Positions 1 to 7,381 of a DNA stretch of 17,514 bases are shown here, piece by piece (positions within the stretch are counted from its first letter, which is position 1; the number at the start of each line of letters is the position of its first letter). Position numbers and translations under genes: made by a program. This DNA comes from an uncultured Rhodospirillales bacterium (GTDB taxonomy: Bacteria > Pseudomonadota > Alphaproteobacteria > Rhodospirillales > Casp-alpha2): assembly GCA_938074585.1 (NCBI GenBank), contig CALJEW010000156.1:1-17514 (forward strand), given 5' to 3'. Below the pieces are notes generated by a model. The model saw only the letters and a program-made list of their open reading frames with translations, was not told where the DNA came from and searched no databases.

Positions 1-657
1 AAATTGGTCGCCCTTGCCCGACCCGCAAAACCGCAACCAATGCCCGCCATCGACATCACCCTTGCACCATTGGGCTCACGGATTGCCGTAGCAAACGATG
101 TGGCCTTTGCTTTTTCGTACCCCACAATTTTACAGGCCTGGCGCAATCAGGGGGCTGAAATTACTCTGTTTTCACCCCTTTTAGGTGAACATCCAGACGA
201 AACATGTAATGCCGTTTATTTACCCGGCGGATACCCTGAACTTCACGCGGGGAACTTATCAACAAACGGGTTTCTGGATGGGTTAAAGGGTGCCGCCAAG
301 CGTGACGCTTGTATTTATGGGGAATGCGGTGGGTTTATGGTACTTGGCCAAGGTTTGGTTGATGCGGATGGCGCACGCCATGAAATGGCTGGGCTTCTTG
401 CGGTCGAGACCAGTTTTGCCACCAGAAAGTTGCATTTGGGCTACCGCCTAACAACACTAACCACAGACGCCCCCGTCGGTAAAAAAGGCCAGCGCTTCAA
501 GGGGCATGAGTTTCATTACGCCTCAATTATCAACGAACCCCAAGGGGAACCCTTATTTAAGGCAACAACGACACAAGGTGATGCCTTGGATGATATTGGT
601 TGCACATCAGGCAAAGTTGCCGGATCGTTTATACATTTAATCGATCAAGTTGATTAA
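1..657 (+). CDS. cobB: Cobyrinate a,c-diamide synthase, C-terminal part (partial at window start)
   Basis: The frame is open from the first base, so the gene begins upstream of the window; only about 218 C-terminal residues are visible. They form the class I (triad) glutamine amidotransferase domain of CobB/CbiA, which supplies ammonia to amidate the a and c side chains of (hydrogeno)cobyrinic acid in cobalamin synthesis in the cytoplasm. Seen in the sequence: the PGGYPE strand, the nucleophile motif YGECGGFM (Cys about residue 108 counted from base 4), the GHEFHYAS motif, and a terminal GSFIHLI whose His is the likely catalytic histidine. The missing N-terminal half should hold the ATP-binding amidoligase domain. 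The TTG at base 4 is an internal codon, not a start. CobQ is a related family, but the compact C-terminus and the FHYAS motif fit CobB/CbiA better. Confidence 0.9.
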   Translation, partial: KLVALARPAKPQPMPAIDITLAPLGSRIAVANDVAFAFSYPTILQAWRNQGAEITLFSPLLGEHPDETCNAVYLPGGYPELHAGNLSTNGFLDGLKGAAKRDACIYGECGGFMVLGQGLVDADGARHEMAGLLAVETSFATRKLHLGYRLTTLTTDAPVGKKGQRFKGHEFHYASIINEPQGEPLFKATTTQGDALDDIGCTSGKVAGSFIHLIDQVD

Positions 658-782
658 AACCATGGGACCCTATCCCTGATAAACGTCGTTTCTCTTGCCT
701 TTTAACTATCCTTGGTATACGACATTTATCATCATTAATTACAATCAGATACTCAGTTCAACATCGTTTATTCTTGGTATAT

Positions 783-1247
783 ATGTCTAAATTTGATCGT
801 AAATCAAAAATCGAAAAAGTACCTTTCTGGAAGCAGAAGACTTTATTGGAAATGACCAAGCCTGAATGGGAATCATTGTGCGACGGCTGCGGCAGATGCT
901 GCTTAAATAAGCTTGAAAACGAAGATACACTTGAGATTTATCACACCAATGTGGCCTGCCGATTGCTTGATATGGAAACATGTAAATGTTCCAGCTATCC
1001 AGACCGCAAACGGTTTGTTCCTGAATGTCAGATTTTAACGGCACGAAACCTCAAAAAATATCCTTGGCTGCCTTCAACGTGTGCTTATCGGCTGTTATCG
1101 GAAGGTCGCGATTTAGCGTGGTGGCATCCTTTGATATCGGGCGACTCTGAGACTGTAAATGAGGCCGGAATTTCCGTGCGCGGGCGCATTGTATCCGAGC
1201 GCGACACCAAAGATTTAGAAAACCACATAGTCAGTTGGCCTGCCTAA
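783..1247 (+). CDS. YcgN/UPF0260 family cysteine-cluster protein
   Basis: A 154-residue cytoplasmic protein without signal peptide or membrane segment. It carries the family's cysteine cluster CDGCGRCC (Cys33, 36, 39, 40), followed by Cys59, Cys67, Cys69, Cys82 and Cys100 in the CAYRLL motif. This spacing is that of the UPF0260/YcgN group, related to YkgJ-type zinc or iron-cluster proteins; the biochemical role is not established. The length matches the usual 145-155 residues. I chose the ATG at 783 rather than the in-frame TTG at 774, because family members begin with a short basic N-terminus just before the PFWK segment (PFWKQKTLLEMT here). The protein sits 39 bases before the DapA-like gene on the same strand and may be co-transcribed with it. 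Confidence 0.85.
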   Translation: MSKFDRKSKIEKVPFWKQKTLLEMTKPEWESLCDGCGRCCLNKLENEDTLEIYHTNVACRLLDMETCKCSSYPDRKRFVPECQILTARNLKKYPWLPSTCAYRLLSEGRDLAWWHPLISGDSETVNEAGISVRGRIVSERDTKDLENHIVSWPA

Positions 1248-1286
1248 AAATGGTCCAATTTTCGATTAACCCAATAGGAGAAACGT

Positions 1287-2207
1287 GTGACTTTACCTGC
1301 TGATCGATTTACCGGTGTTTTGGCTGCTGCTATAACCCCCGTTGATAAGAACCTAATTCCAAACGAAGCTTTAATGGCGGATCATTGTAAATGGCTGCTT
1401 AAAAACGGCATGGATGGCTTGGCCATTTTAGGGACAACGGGCGAGGCTAATTCCTTTAGTCTAAAAGAGCGCATTCGCATTATTGAAGGTTTGATTGAAG
1501 CCGGTATTCCAGCTGGAAAAATGATGCCCGGTACGGGCAGCTGCACTTTGACAGATGCTGTTGTATTGACAGATTTATGCGTCAAAATAGGAACGCGTGG
1601 CGTTTTGATGTTGCCGCCATTTTATTATAAAAAGCCAAGCGATGATGGCCTTTTTTCCTTTTTCAGTGAAGTAATTCAGCGCGTTGGAAACGATGCCCTA
1701 AAAATCTATCTTTACCACTTCCCACAGCAATCCGCGACACCATTTAGCATGAATTTGATTGAACGTATGATTAAAGAATACCCCAACTCAATCGTCGGCA
1801 TGAAAGACAGCTCGGGTGATTTGGACAATATGGTCACAGCCGCTAAGAACTTCCCAGAGTTCTGTGTGCTTTCGGGTGCTGATGATTTAATTCTACCCTT
1901 GCTTAAACAAGGTGGCGGCGGTTGTATTACGGCATGTGCCAACATTATGCCCAGATTGTTAAAGGAAATGTATGAAGGCTTCAAAGCCGGTACGGATATA
2001 ACCGAAGTAAACAAAATGATTACTGCAGTTCGCACCGCAATGGCCAAACTCCCAGCGCCTCCAGGGCAAAAAGCTGTCATTGCACGCCACACGGGGAATG
2101 ATGACTGGCGTACGATGCGCCCACCATTGATGAAGTTGGAAGGTGATGCGTTGGCTCAATTGTATGCTGAGCTCGATGCAACCGGATATAAACTTCCACA
2201 AGTGTGA
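1287..2207 (+). CDS. DapA-superfamily pyruvate-type aldolase/synthase, probably not true DapA
   Basis: A 306-residue TIM-barrel class I aldolase of the dihydrodipicolinate synthase / N-acetylneuraminate lyase superfamily. Visible motifs: GTTGE at 49-53, PFYYKKPS at 111-118, the catalytic Tyr143 in YHFP, the Schiff-base Lys173 in GMKDSSGD, and SGADD near 196. In E. coli DapA the motif after the tyrosine is YNVPSRT, whose Arg138 holds a substrate carboxylate. Here it reads YHFPQQS, with Gln at the Arg position, so a different substrate is likely (another 2-oxo-acid aldolase or dehydratase). The start is GTG at 1287 with a clear AGGAG six bases upstream. The TGA overlaps the GTG of the metallopeptidase gene (GTGA), which suggests coupled translation. 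The exact reaction is unknown. Confidence 0.85.
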   Translation: MTLPADRFTGVLAAAITPVDKNLIPNEALMADHCKWLLKNGMDGLAILGTTGEANSFSLKERIRIIEGLIEAGIPAGKMMPGTGSCTLTDAVVLTDLCVKIGTRGVLMLPPFYYKKPSDDGLFSFFSEVIQRVGNDALKIYLYHFPQQSATPFSMNLIERMIKEYPNSIVGMKDSSGDLDNMVTAAKNFPEFCVLSGADDLILPLLKQGGGGCITACANIMPRLLKEMYEGFKAGTDITEVNKMITAVRTAMAKLPAPPGQKAVIARHTGNDDWRTMRPPLMKLEGDALAQLYAELDATGYKLPQV

Positions 2208-2947
2208 TCGGTTTCTTCGGAAATTCTCAACAGAAATCACTCCCCACCGCTGAGTTAGCTATTGGTGGGGTGTTGGTTCCTGTTGATTTTCGACATAATG
2301 CCAAAGCCAAACGCATAATTCTGCGTCTAGCCCCTTCAAGAAGCCCTGATAAGCCCGATGGGGTTATTGTTACATTGCCCAGTGGCGTTGACTGGGAAGA
2401 AGGCCTGCGGTTTGTCCAAGCAAGCCAAGACTGGATCAGTGTTCGATTGTTAACACTGCCTGAAAAAATCCATTTTGCCGATGGGGCAACGATCCCTTTT
2501 ATGGGGGTTGATCACCGTATTCGCCATGTCCCAGGCGCACGACGTGGTGTTTGGAGCCAGGAAAATGAAATTCGCGTCAGCGGCCCCCTCTCTCATCTAC
2601 CAAGGCGGACCAAAGATTGGCTTAAAAAAGAAGCACGGCGCAAAATTGCCCACTTAACTCGAGAAATTGCCCCGATACGTGAACTCAAACCTGGCCGTAT
2701 AACAGTCCGTGACACACGGTCCCGCTGGGGCTCATGTGCGGCGAATGGTAATTTATCGTTCAGTTGGCGCTTGGTCCTGGCTCCAGAACACATCATTGAA
2801 TATGTCGTTGCCCATGAAGTTGCGCATTTAGAAGAACACAACCACAGCCCAAAATTTTGGGCTGTGGTTGACGCCTTAACTCCACATTGTAAAGCGGGCC
2901 GTAAATGGTTGAAAGTTCATGGTGAAGAACTCCACCGATATGGTTAA
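2204..2947 (+). CDS. YgjP-like (DUF45) zinc metallopeptidase
   Basis: A 247-residue soluble protein of the YgjP/SprT-like metallopeptidase group (DUF45, M48-like). The zinc-binding HEVAH is at 204-208, with further histidines at 212 and 214, followed by SPKFW, the usual arrangement of this family. The upstream signature RSRWGSC (172-178) is also typical, and the N-terminal half is the basic beta-rich domain. The start is GTG at 2204, overlapping the stop of the preceding aldolase gene by 4 bases, so the two are probably translationally coupled; the functional link is unclear. The substrate is unknown across the family, and in some genomes YgjP-type genes sit near restriction or nuclease genes, which is not the case here. 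A perfect 32-bp palindrome lies in the codons just after HEVAH. Confidence 0.88.
   Translation: MIGFFGNSQQKSLPTAELAIGGVLVPVDFRHNAKAKRIILRLAPSRSPDKPDGVIVTLPSGVDWEEGLRFVQASQDWISVRLLTLPEKIHFADGATIPFMGVDHRIRHVPGARRGVWSQENEIRVSGPLSHLPRRTKDWLKKEARRKIAHLTREIAPIRELKPGRITVRDTRSRWGSCAANGNLSFSWRLVLAPEHIIEYVVAHEVAHLEEHNHSPKFWAVVDALTPHCKAGRKWLKVHGEELHRYG
2839..2870. repeat. Perfect 32-bp palindrome inside the metallopeptidase gene
   Basis: The left arm CAACCACAGCCCAAAA is followed without spacer by its exact reverse complement TTTTGGGCTGTGGTTG. It covers the codons for residues 213-223 (NHSPKFWAVV and neighbours). The inner 12 bp follow from the codons used for the conserved Pro-Lys-Phe-Trp; the outer 20 bp do not have to be palindromic for coding reasons. 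Confidence 0.95.
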
Positions 2948-3044
2948 GCATTCTTTAAATTAGTTTCCGTGTAAAAGAATATGAATACTCTTAACTTCAC
3001 AGGCCTTTTCGGTTTTCCGACAGGATGTGATTACAGAGAATAAA

Positions 3045-3372
3045 ATGAGTGAAATAGTAAACCCCGCTTGGCCAAAGACGCCAGAAGGAGTGACGGTCTC
3101 GGTGTTTCTCAAGCCGTAGCTTTTTTTCGCTGATTTTACTGGCTCGTGCAGCCCTTCTTCTAGAAGAATGCATTACGATCGTTATTCAACCGCTGTTCCC
3201 CCGTGATGATGGAATGCACATCATGAAATAAATCATTGCATTGAACGGAATTATTCCCAAAGCTTTCGAAAAAAGACCCAATAAAGACACCTTAAAATCT
3301 ATACGCAATGAAACAGCGATCCTATTACGAGAAATTAAAAAAGATAGAATAGAACAAGTTGAAGGGTTTTGA
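3045..3372 (+). pseudogene. Decayed small ORF, unrecognised family
   Basis: An ATG at 3045 opens a 24-codon frame (beginning MSEIVNPAWPKTPEGVT) that ends at TAG 3117. The next frame then reads as a protein-like sequence from about 3127: SLILLARAALLLEEC, then VIQPLFPRDDG, a TAA at 3229, and then IIALNGIIPKAFEKRP to TGA at 3370-3372. One frameshift and one nonsense codon would join these into a single protein of about 105-110 residues. The composition (amphipathic, with an acidic/basic C-terminus) is coherent on both sides of the breaks, which is the reason for calling it a decayed gene. I do not recognise the family and offer no function. The apparent 73-codon minus-strand ORF over the same bases is probably its shadow. 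Confidence 0.45.
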
Positions 3373-3792
3373 ATAATAAAGATAAAATGACGCTCAACCG
3401 ACAGCAATAAGTGGCTTATTACTTTGCAAAAAAACTAAGCGCAAGAGGCCGTATTTGTTTGGTAGGCTGACTATGTTATTTGCATATACATTTCTTTGAT
3501 TTTTGCGTGAAAAGCAACAATATCATAGGGTTTTCAGATCAAGCAGAAAACCTCAATGCCGCAAACTTTAAACATACTGACGGCTCAAAAAACAAGTTTT
3601 TATGAATATCAATATCTGAGTTTGTTTGTTAAACAGTTTATCATCCCTAAATTATATCACGATTTATCTCACCTGAGGCCAAGCCATTAATAAATTGTCA
3701 ACTATAAAGATAATCTGAATGGATGTTGATAAACAACCTATTCAGCTTATGGCTTAAACCTTTATCAATTATAGGAAAAACAGCCAAGTCGA
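3373..3792. other. AT-rich intergenic stretch with no supported gene
   Basis: About 420 bases with stops in all frames. A 45-codon open stretch on the plus strand around 3475-3603 (containing NIIGFSDQAENLNAANFKH) could be another gene relic, but it has no credible start or ribosome site. No hairpin-plus-T-run terminator was seen. Confidence 0.5.
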
Positions 3793-3821
3793 TTGACAGT
3801 TAGGGCTTGGGGCTATACGAA
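3793..3821 (+). promoter_or_regulatory. Possible sigma-70 promoter for the helicase gene
   Basis: A consensus-like TTGACA lies at 3793-3798. The -10 candidates are TATACG at 3814 (15-base spacer) or TACGAA at 3816 (17-base spacer), both imperfect. If it is used, transcription would start near 3825, so the whole 23-bp repeat array would lie in the 5' untranslated leader of the helicase mRNA. This is a visual match only. Confidence 0.3.
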
Positions 3822-3836
3822 CCCGCATCAGGCGTG

Positions 3837-3940
3837 TGCCCGTGAATATTTCGGGCAAGTTACCATAAATACTTCGGGCAAGTGCCCGTTATAGCTTCGG
3901 GCCAATGCCCATTACAGATTTGGGCCAGTGCCCTTATATA
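3837..3940 (+). repeat. 23-bp tandem repeats with hairpin junctions upstream of the helicase
   Basis: Four full copies (3837-3859, 3860-3882, 3883-3905, 3906-3928) and a partial fifth (3929-3940) run head to tail with exactly 23-base periodicity. The approximate unit is TGCCCGTTATAGCTTCGGGCCAA. At three junctions the end of one copy and the start of the next form GGGC-N4-GCCC (3876-3887, 3899-3910, 3922-3933), giving a row of short hairpins spaced 23 bases apart. The second copy starts TTACC instead of TGCCC, so the first junction does not pair. The array ends 15 bases before the chosen helicase start. There are no variable spacers, so it is not a CRISPR array. Confidence 0.92.
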
Positions 3941-3955
3941 ATGAAAGAACATTAC

Positions 3956-5374
3956 ATGCTCAAATTTACAGAGCTTGACCTAAGAAAACCGATCCTTCGT
4001 GCTGTAGCTGAAGGCGGGTATGAAGAGATGACGCCCATTCAAAGCCAGGCGATCCCTTATATTCTTAACGGTCACGATCTGGTTGGCGTTGCTCAAACCG
4101 GTACCGGTAAAACAGCCGCCTTTTCCTTACCCATCATTCAAAAGCTTTTAAAAGCCGAAGGCATACGCACAGCCAAAGCGACCCGCGCCCTTATTTTGTC
4201 TCCAACCCGCGAATTGGCTGTCCAAATCGCTGACAACATCAATGCTTATGGCAAATATTTACATTTACGCACCACCTTGGTCTACGGCGGGGTTTCTGAA
4301 AAACCGCAAATAAAAACGATGGCAAGTGGTGTTGATATCCTGATCGCAACACCCGGACGGTTGTTGGATCTTATGAACCAAGGCCATATTAATTTAAAAT
4401 TAGCCGAATTTTTAGTCCTAGATGAAGCCGACCGAATGCTGGATATGGGCTTCATTCGCGACATAAAAAAAATTGTTCAGCAACTGCCGAAGCAACGCCA
4501 AACCGTTATGTTTTCAGCAACCATGCCTGCAAGCGTCGAAAGTTTGGTCAACACCTTCTTAAAAGACCCGGTTCGTGTTGAAGTCGCCCCGGCGGCAACT
4601 ACGGCTGAAAAAGTCACTCAGCATGTTTTAATGGTACCTAAATCCCGCAAGCGCGATTTGTTGGAATTTGTTTTAAAGAATGAAGACTTAAAACGGGTTT
4701 TGATTTTCACAAGGACCAAACATGGCGCTAACAAGGTTTCTCAAAACCTCGAGAAACTTGGTATTTCATCAGGGGCTATTCATGGCAACAAATCTCAAAA
4801 TGCACGGCAAAAAGCGCTTAATGCGTTTAAGTCGGGAATAATCCGAACATTGGTCGCGACTGATGTAGCGGCACGCGGCATTGACGTAGATGACGTTACC
4901 CACGTGATCAATTTTGAATTACCAAACGAACCAGAAAGCTATGTTCACCGCATTGGCCGGACAGCTCGCGCAGGCGCATCAGGGGTATCGTTATCTTTTT
5001 GTGACCCAGAAGAACGCGCTTATTTGCGAGACATTGAAAAAATTACACGCCAACAAATCCCAATGATGGAAGATCACCCCTATCACTTAGAAGGCTTATC
5101 AGCTCATTTAAATGGTGGAGATATAGAAAAACCTAAAACTGGGCGCCGCTCGGGAGCCCAATCACGCGCAATACGTGCGGGAAAGCCAAAACTCGGAAAT
5201 CAAAATAACCAACCCCAAGGCCCAAAAAAGGCACACAGCGCCAAGCCACAGGGGAATAACTCTCAAGGAGCAAAGCCTCAGGGCGCAAGTCACACAGCCG
5301 CAAAGCCCAGTACTAGAGGTGGGCAACACAAACGCCGCTCACAAGGTCAGCGCCCCCACCCATCCCGTGATTAA
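3956..5374 (+). CDS. rhlE: DEAD-box ATP-dependent RNA helicase, RhlE type
   Basis: A 472-residue cytoplasmic RNA helicase that unwinds short RNA duplexes in ribosome assembly and RNA turnover. The motifs are all present and in order: the Q motif near residue 29 (PIQSQAIP), AQTGTGKT 46-53, PTRELA 83-88, TPGR 132-135, DEAD 156-159, SAT 187-189, ARGID 306-310 and HRIGRTARAG 331-340. From about residue 378 a basic tail rich in Gln, Lys, Pro, Ser and Gly replaces ordered sequence, as in many RhlE proteins, and probably binds RNA. I chose ATG 3956 because family members start close to the LKFTELDL segment; in-frame ATGs at 3941 and 3905 exist, but 3905 lies inside the repeat array. The ribosome site is weak (GAAAGAA at 3943-3949). 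The repeat leader suggests post-transcriptional or operator-type control. Confidence 0.93.
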   Translation: MLKFTELDLRKPILRAVAEGGYEEMTPIQSQAIPYILNGHDLVGVAQTGTGKTAAFSLPIIQKLLKAEGIRTAKATRALILSPTRELAVQIADNINAYGKYLHLRTTLVYGGVSEKPQIKTMASGVDILIATPGRLLDLMNQGHINLKLAEFLVLDEADRMLDMGFIRDIKKIVQQLPKQRQTVMFSATMPASVESLVNTFLKDPVRVEVAPAATTAEKVTQHVLMVPKSRKRDLLEFVLKNEDLKRVLIFTRTKHGANKVSQNLEKLGISSGAIHGNKSQNARQKALNAFKSGIIRTLVATDVAARGIDVDDVTHVINFELPNEPESYVHRIGRTARAGASGVSLSFCDPEERAYLRDIEKITRQQIPMMEDHPYHLEGLSAHLNGGDIEKPKTGRRSGAQSRAIRAGKPKLGNQNNQPQGPKKAHSAKPQGNNSQGAKPQGASHTAAKPSTRGGQHKRRSQGQRPHPSRD

Positions 5375-5646
5375 GCGCATGTACATATTTTTGAAGTGAA
5401 AGGTCCCTAAAAGTCCGTAGATAAACAGATCTTCAAATAATCAGCAAATCTCGTTGTGAACTGTTTGCAGCGACTGGAAATTTATTTAGTTATGCGGTCC
5501 CACCTCACAGTTCAGATAGTGCTGGCGATTGTATTTTAATCTGTATCACATGCCAAAATCGAATTGACGCTACAGATACAGTTGATACCCACCATTGGCG
5601 CTGCTTGAACGATAGAATGAGGACCCAAATCCCATCAATATAAGTT

Positions 5647-5979
5647 ATGGCAAGGCGTATGTTGAGCCGCTTAAACTTGGAAATCTAGGCTCAAAATGCG
5701 TTGGGTTTGCTTTATTTAAAAGATGAAGCACAAGCGTGAGCCGAGGCAGACGATGCCGTTAAACATATCGATAGCAACGGTGCAGTATTAACATCAAGCA
5801 ATACAGTGACATTGATTAAATACTTAAGTGTAAGAGGTGGTGGTTCTATGGCCAAATGCGTAACCGCCGTCCGAAACATTTCACTAGTATCAGAAAACGC
5901 CAAACATATTGAAGGCCGCATAAGCGGTCAACAAATCGTTATACTGGCTGAGTTTGTGAAAAAATCACTTCATTCATGA
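5647..5979 (+). pseudogene. Decayed ORF with two in-frame stops, unrecognised family
   Basis: One reading frame runs 110 codons from ATG 5647 to TGA 5977-5979, interrupted only by TAG at 5686 and TGA at 5737. The pieces are protein-like: MARRMLSRLNLEI, then AQNALGLLYLKDEAQA, then a 79-codon piece including AEADDAVKHIDSNGAVL, LIKYLSVRGGGSMAKCV and NISLVSENAKHIEGR. The long uninterrupted last segment with sensible amphipathic composition is the evidence for a former gene. I cannot name the family. The minus-strand ORF over 5712-5921 is probably its shadow. The rest of the gap between the helicase and the operon (5375-5646 and 5980-6062) shows no gene. Confidence 0.4.
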
Positions 5980-6062
5980 CGTTGCGACCCAATTCGGTGT
6001 TACAAAAATTCTGATAAAATCAATTTAAGCTACTGAACTGAGCCAAGAGATACTAGATGTTG

Positions 6063-6083
6063 TTGGCTTTGTTCAAGCCAACT
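6063..6083 (-). terminator. Hairpin just downstream of the catabolic operon
   Basis: On the minus strand GTTGGCTT and AAGCCAAC form a perfect 8-bp stem with a 5-base loop, 12 bases past the last stop codon of the operon. No clear T-run follows, so it may be a 3'-end stabilising or processing hairpin, or a weak terminator, rather than a classical intrinsic terminator. Confidence 0.4.
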
Positions 6084-6095
6084 GAATTTAACGCC

Positions 6096-6890
6096 TTATT
6101 TCCCAGTATAGTTTGGTATCCTTTTTTCAACAAATGCGTTTAATCCTTCCGCTAAATCTTGGCTTTGTCCATGCGCTTCCCATGCCCGTACTTCCATCGC
6201 TAAAGCGCGATCTAGGGGCGCATCCAATCCATCATCAACCAGTTCTTTCATACGGCGGATAACCAACGGGCTTTTGCTTGCTATCTTTTCAACAAGCTTA
6301 CTGACCCTCTCGTATAAAGCTTCTTGATCTGCGACAACGTCATTGATCAACCCCCATTCCATTAATTGTCTTGCAGGTAAAAGATCACCTGTAAACAACA
6401 ACTCCTTAGCCCGCATTGGACCAATTTTGCGTGGCAAATTAATCGTACCCCCGCCGCCTGGAATAACGCCAAAGTTCACATGGGCATCACCAATTTTAGC
6501 GTCTTCAACTGCATATACCAAATCACAAGCCTGAATAAATTCAATACCACCCGCTGCCGCAACACCATTAACTGCGGCAATAACAGGTTTTCTGCATTTG
6601 ATTATGCTGATAAATAAATCCGATGCCGCTTGAAAAAATTTTCTAATTTCTTCGCTATCTTTGCGCTCGATAATTCCCAACAAATTCTTTAAATCCGCAC
6701 CCGCACAAAAAGCCCTGCCCGCACCCGTTAAAATGATGCCGTGAACAGCATCATCTTGGTCGGCTTTCGCGATGGCATCCGGGACTTCGACAAGCATTGC
6801 CCCATCAATAGAATTTAAAGCGCCGGGCCGGTTAAGGGTAATCCACGCGGCTGGACCTTTTACTTCATATCGAATGCTTTGATAGATCAT
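6096..6890 (-). CDS. Enoyl-CoA hydratase/isomerase family protein (crotonase), last gene of the operon
   Basis: A 264-residue crotonase-fold enzyme acting on acyl-CoA thioesters. The oxyanion-hole segments are CAGAD (62-66) and AAGGIEF (112-118). Glu117 matches the first catalytic glutamate of mitochondrial enoyl-CoA hydratase (Glu144). The second (Glu164 in FGQPEILLG) is replaced by His137 in IGDAHVNFG, so plain hydratase chemistry is doubtful; isomerase, hydrolase or another crotonase reaction is possible. The sequence continues with the usual IPGGGGT loop. The length is normal for the family. The start ATG at 6890 follows 29 bases after the MaoC gene, with only a weak GAGA ribosome site. 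It is probably the last cistron of the operon, with a hairpin just downstream. Confidence 0.88.
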   Translation of the reverse strand: MIYQSIRYEVKGPAAWITLNRPGALNSIDGAMLVEVPDAIAKADQDDAVHGIILTGAGRAFCAGADLKNLLGIIERKDSEEIRKFFQAASDLFISIIKCRKPVIAAVNGVAAAGGIEFIQACDLVYAVEDAKIGDAHVNFGVIPGGGGTINLPRKIGPMRAKELLFTGDLLPARQLMEWGLINDVVADQEALYERVSKLVEKIASKSPLVIRRMKELVDDGLDAPLDRALAMEVRAWEAHGQSQDLAEGLNAFVEKRIPNYTGK

Positions 6891-6919
6891 TTTAAATCTC
6901 TATTTCAAATTCTAAGCAA

Positions 6920-7372
6920 TTAATTACCCGTGGGTTTACGCATCATGATGACCACGGTGTTACCAATTTGGCAAACCTGATCGTTTTGATCCATAATTTC
7001 GAGGCGCAAGCGAACAACACCACGATCTTGATGTCGGCTACTTGGTCTGGCTTCTATCACTTCGGCCCGCACGTGAACCGTATCCCCGGCTCGCAATGGT
7101 GCTTCGAAAGCCCAATCAATTCCCTTCAACGCCAATACAGTCCCATCAATCAAATCCAGCCGGCTCAACAATCCAAACGCCATCCCAACCATCATGGGCC
7201 CATGGGCAATGCGCCCGCCAAAAGGTGTTGCCGCAGCAAACACTTCATCCGTATGAACTGGGTTAAAATCCCCAGTCAATCCAGCAAACCACATAATGTC
7301 GCTTTCCGTTAATGTGCGCGCTGGCGTTACAAATACTTCACCTTCTGTGAATTCTTCTAGGTAACGTCCCAT
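6920..7372 (-). CDS. MaoC-like hot-dog enoyl-CoA hydratase
   Basis: A 150-residue single hot-dog domain of the MaoC / (R)-specific hydratase group. The hydratase-2 signature is clear: LTGDFNPVHTDE, with the catalytic pair Asp35 and His40, followed by FGGRIAHGPMM at 51-61. Such enzymes add water to trans-2-enoyl-CoA (giving R-hydroxyacyl-CoA) or to branched enoyl-CoA. The ATG at 7372 has a good AGGAG six to seven bases upstream and lies 9 bases after the ligase gene stop, so it is co-transcribed. It gives the operon a second hydratase fold in addition to the two crotonases, suggesting more than one hydration step or an intermediate of different stereochemistry. It could also be a mesaconyl- or methylthioacryloyl-type hydratase; the substrate is unknown. 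Confidence 0.88.
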   Translation of the reverse strand: MGRYLEEFTEGEVFVTPARTLTESDIMWFAGLTGDFNPVHTDEVFAAATPFGGRIAHGPMMVGMAFGLLSRLDLIDGTVLALKGIDWAFEAPLRAGDTVHVRAEVIEARPSSRHQDRGVVRLRLEIMDQNDQVCQIGNTVVIMMRKPTGN

Positions 7373-7381
7373 TTTATGCTC

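Noticed and set aside
3186..3407. 73-codon minus-strand ORF
   Set aside because: It has no ribosome site, and the plus strand over the same bases reads as a more coherent decayed protein.
3837..3940. CRISPR-like array
   Set aside because: The copies are directly adjacent and 23 bases long, with no unique spacers and no cas genes nearby; it is a plain tandem repeat.
3905..3955. Upstream start of the helicase at 3905
   Set aside because: It would place the start codon within the repeat array and add residues not typical of RhlE; the family start fits 3956.
5457..5514. 8-base inverted repeat TGAACTGT / ACAGTTCA after the helicase
   Set aside because: The 42-base spacer and the lack of a T-run make a terminator or operator unconvincing.
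5712..5921. 69-codon minus-strand ORF
   Set aside because: It lies antisense to the coherent plus-strand frame 5647-5979 and has Ser/Thr/Leu-rich shadow composition.
7042..7312. Plus-strand ORFs over the MaoC gene
   Set aside because: Antisense shadows of a clearly conserved hot-dog hydratase.
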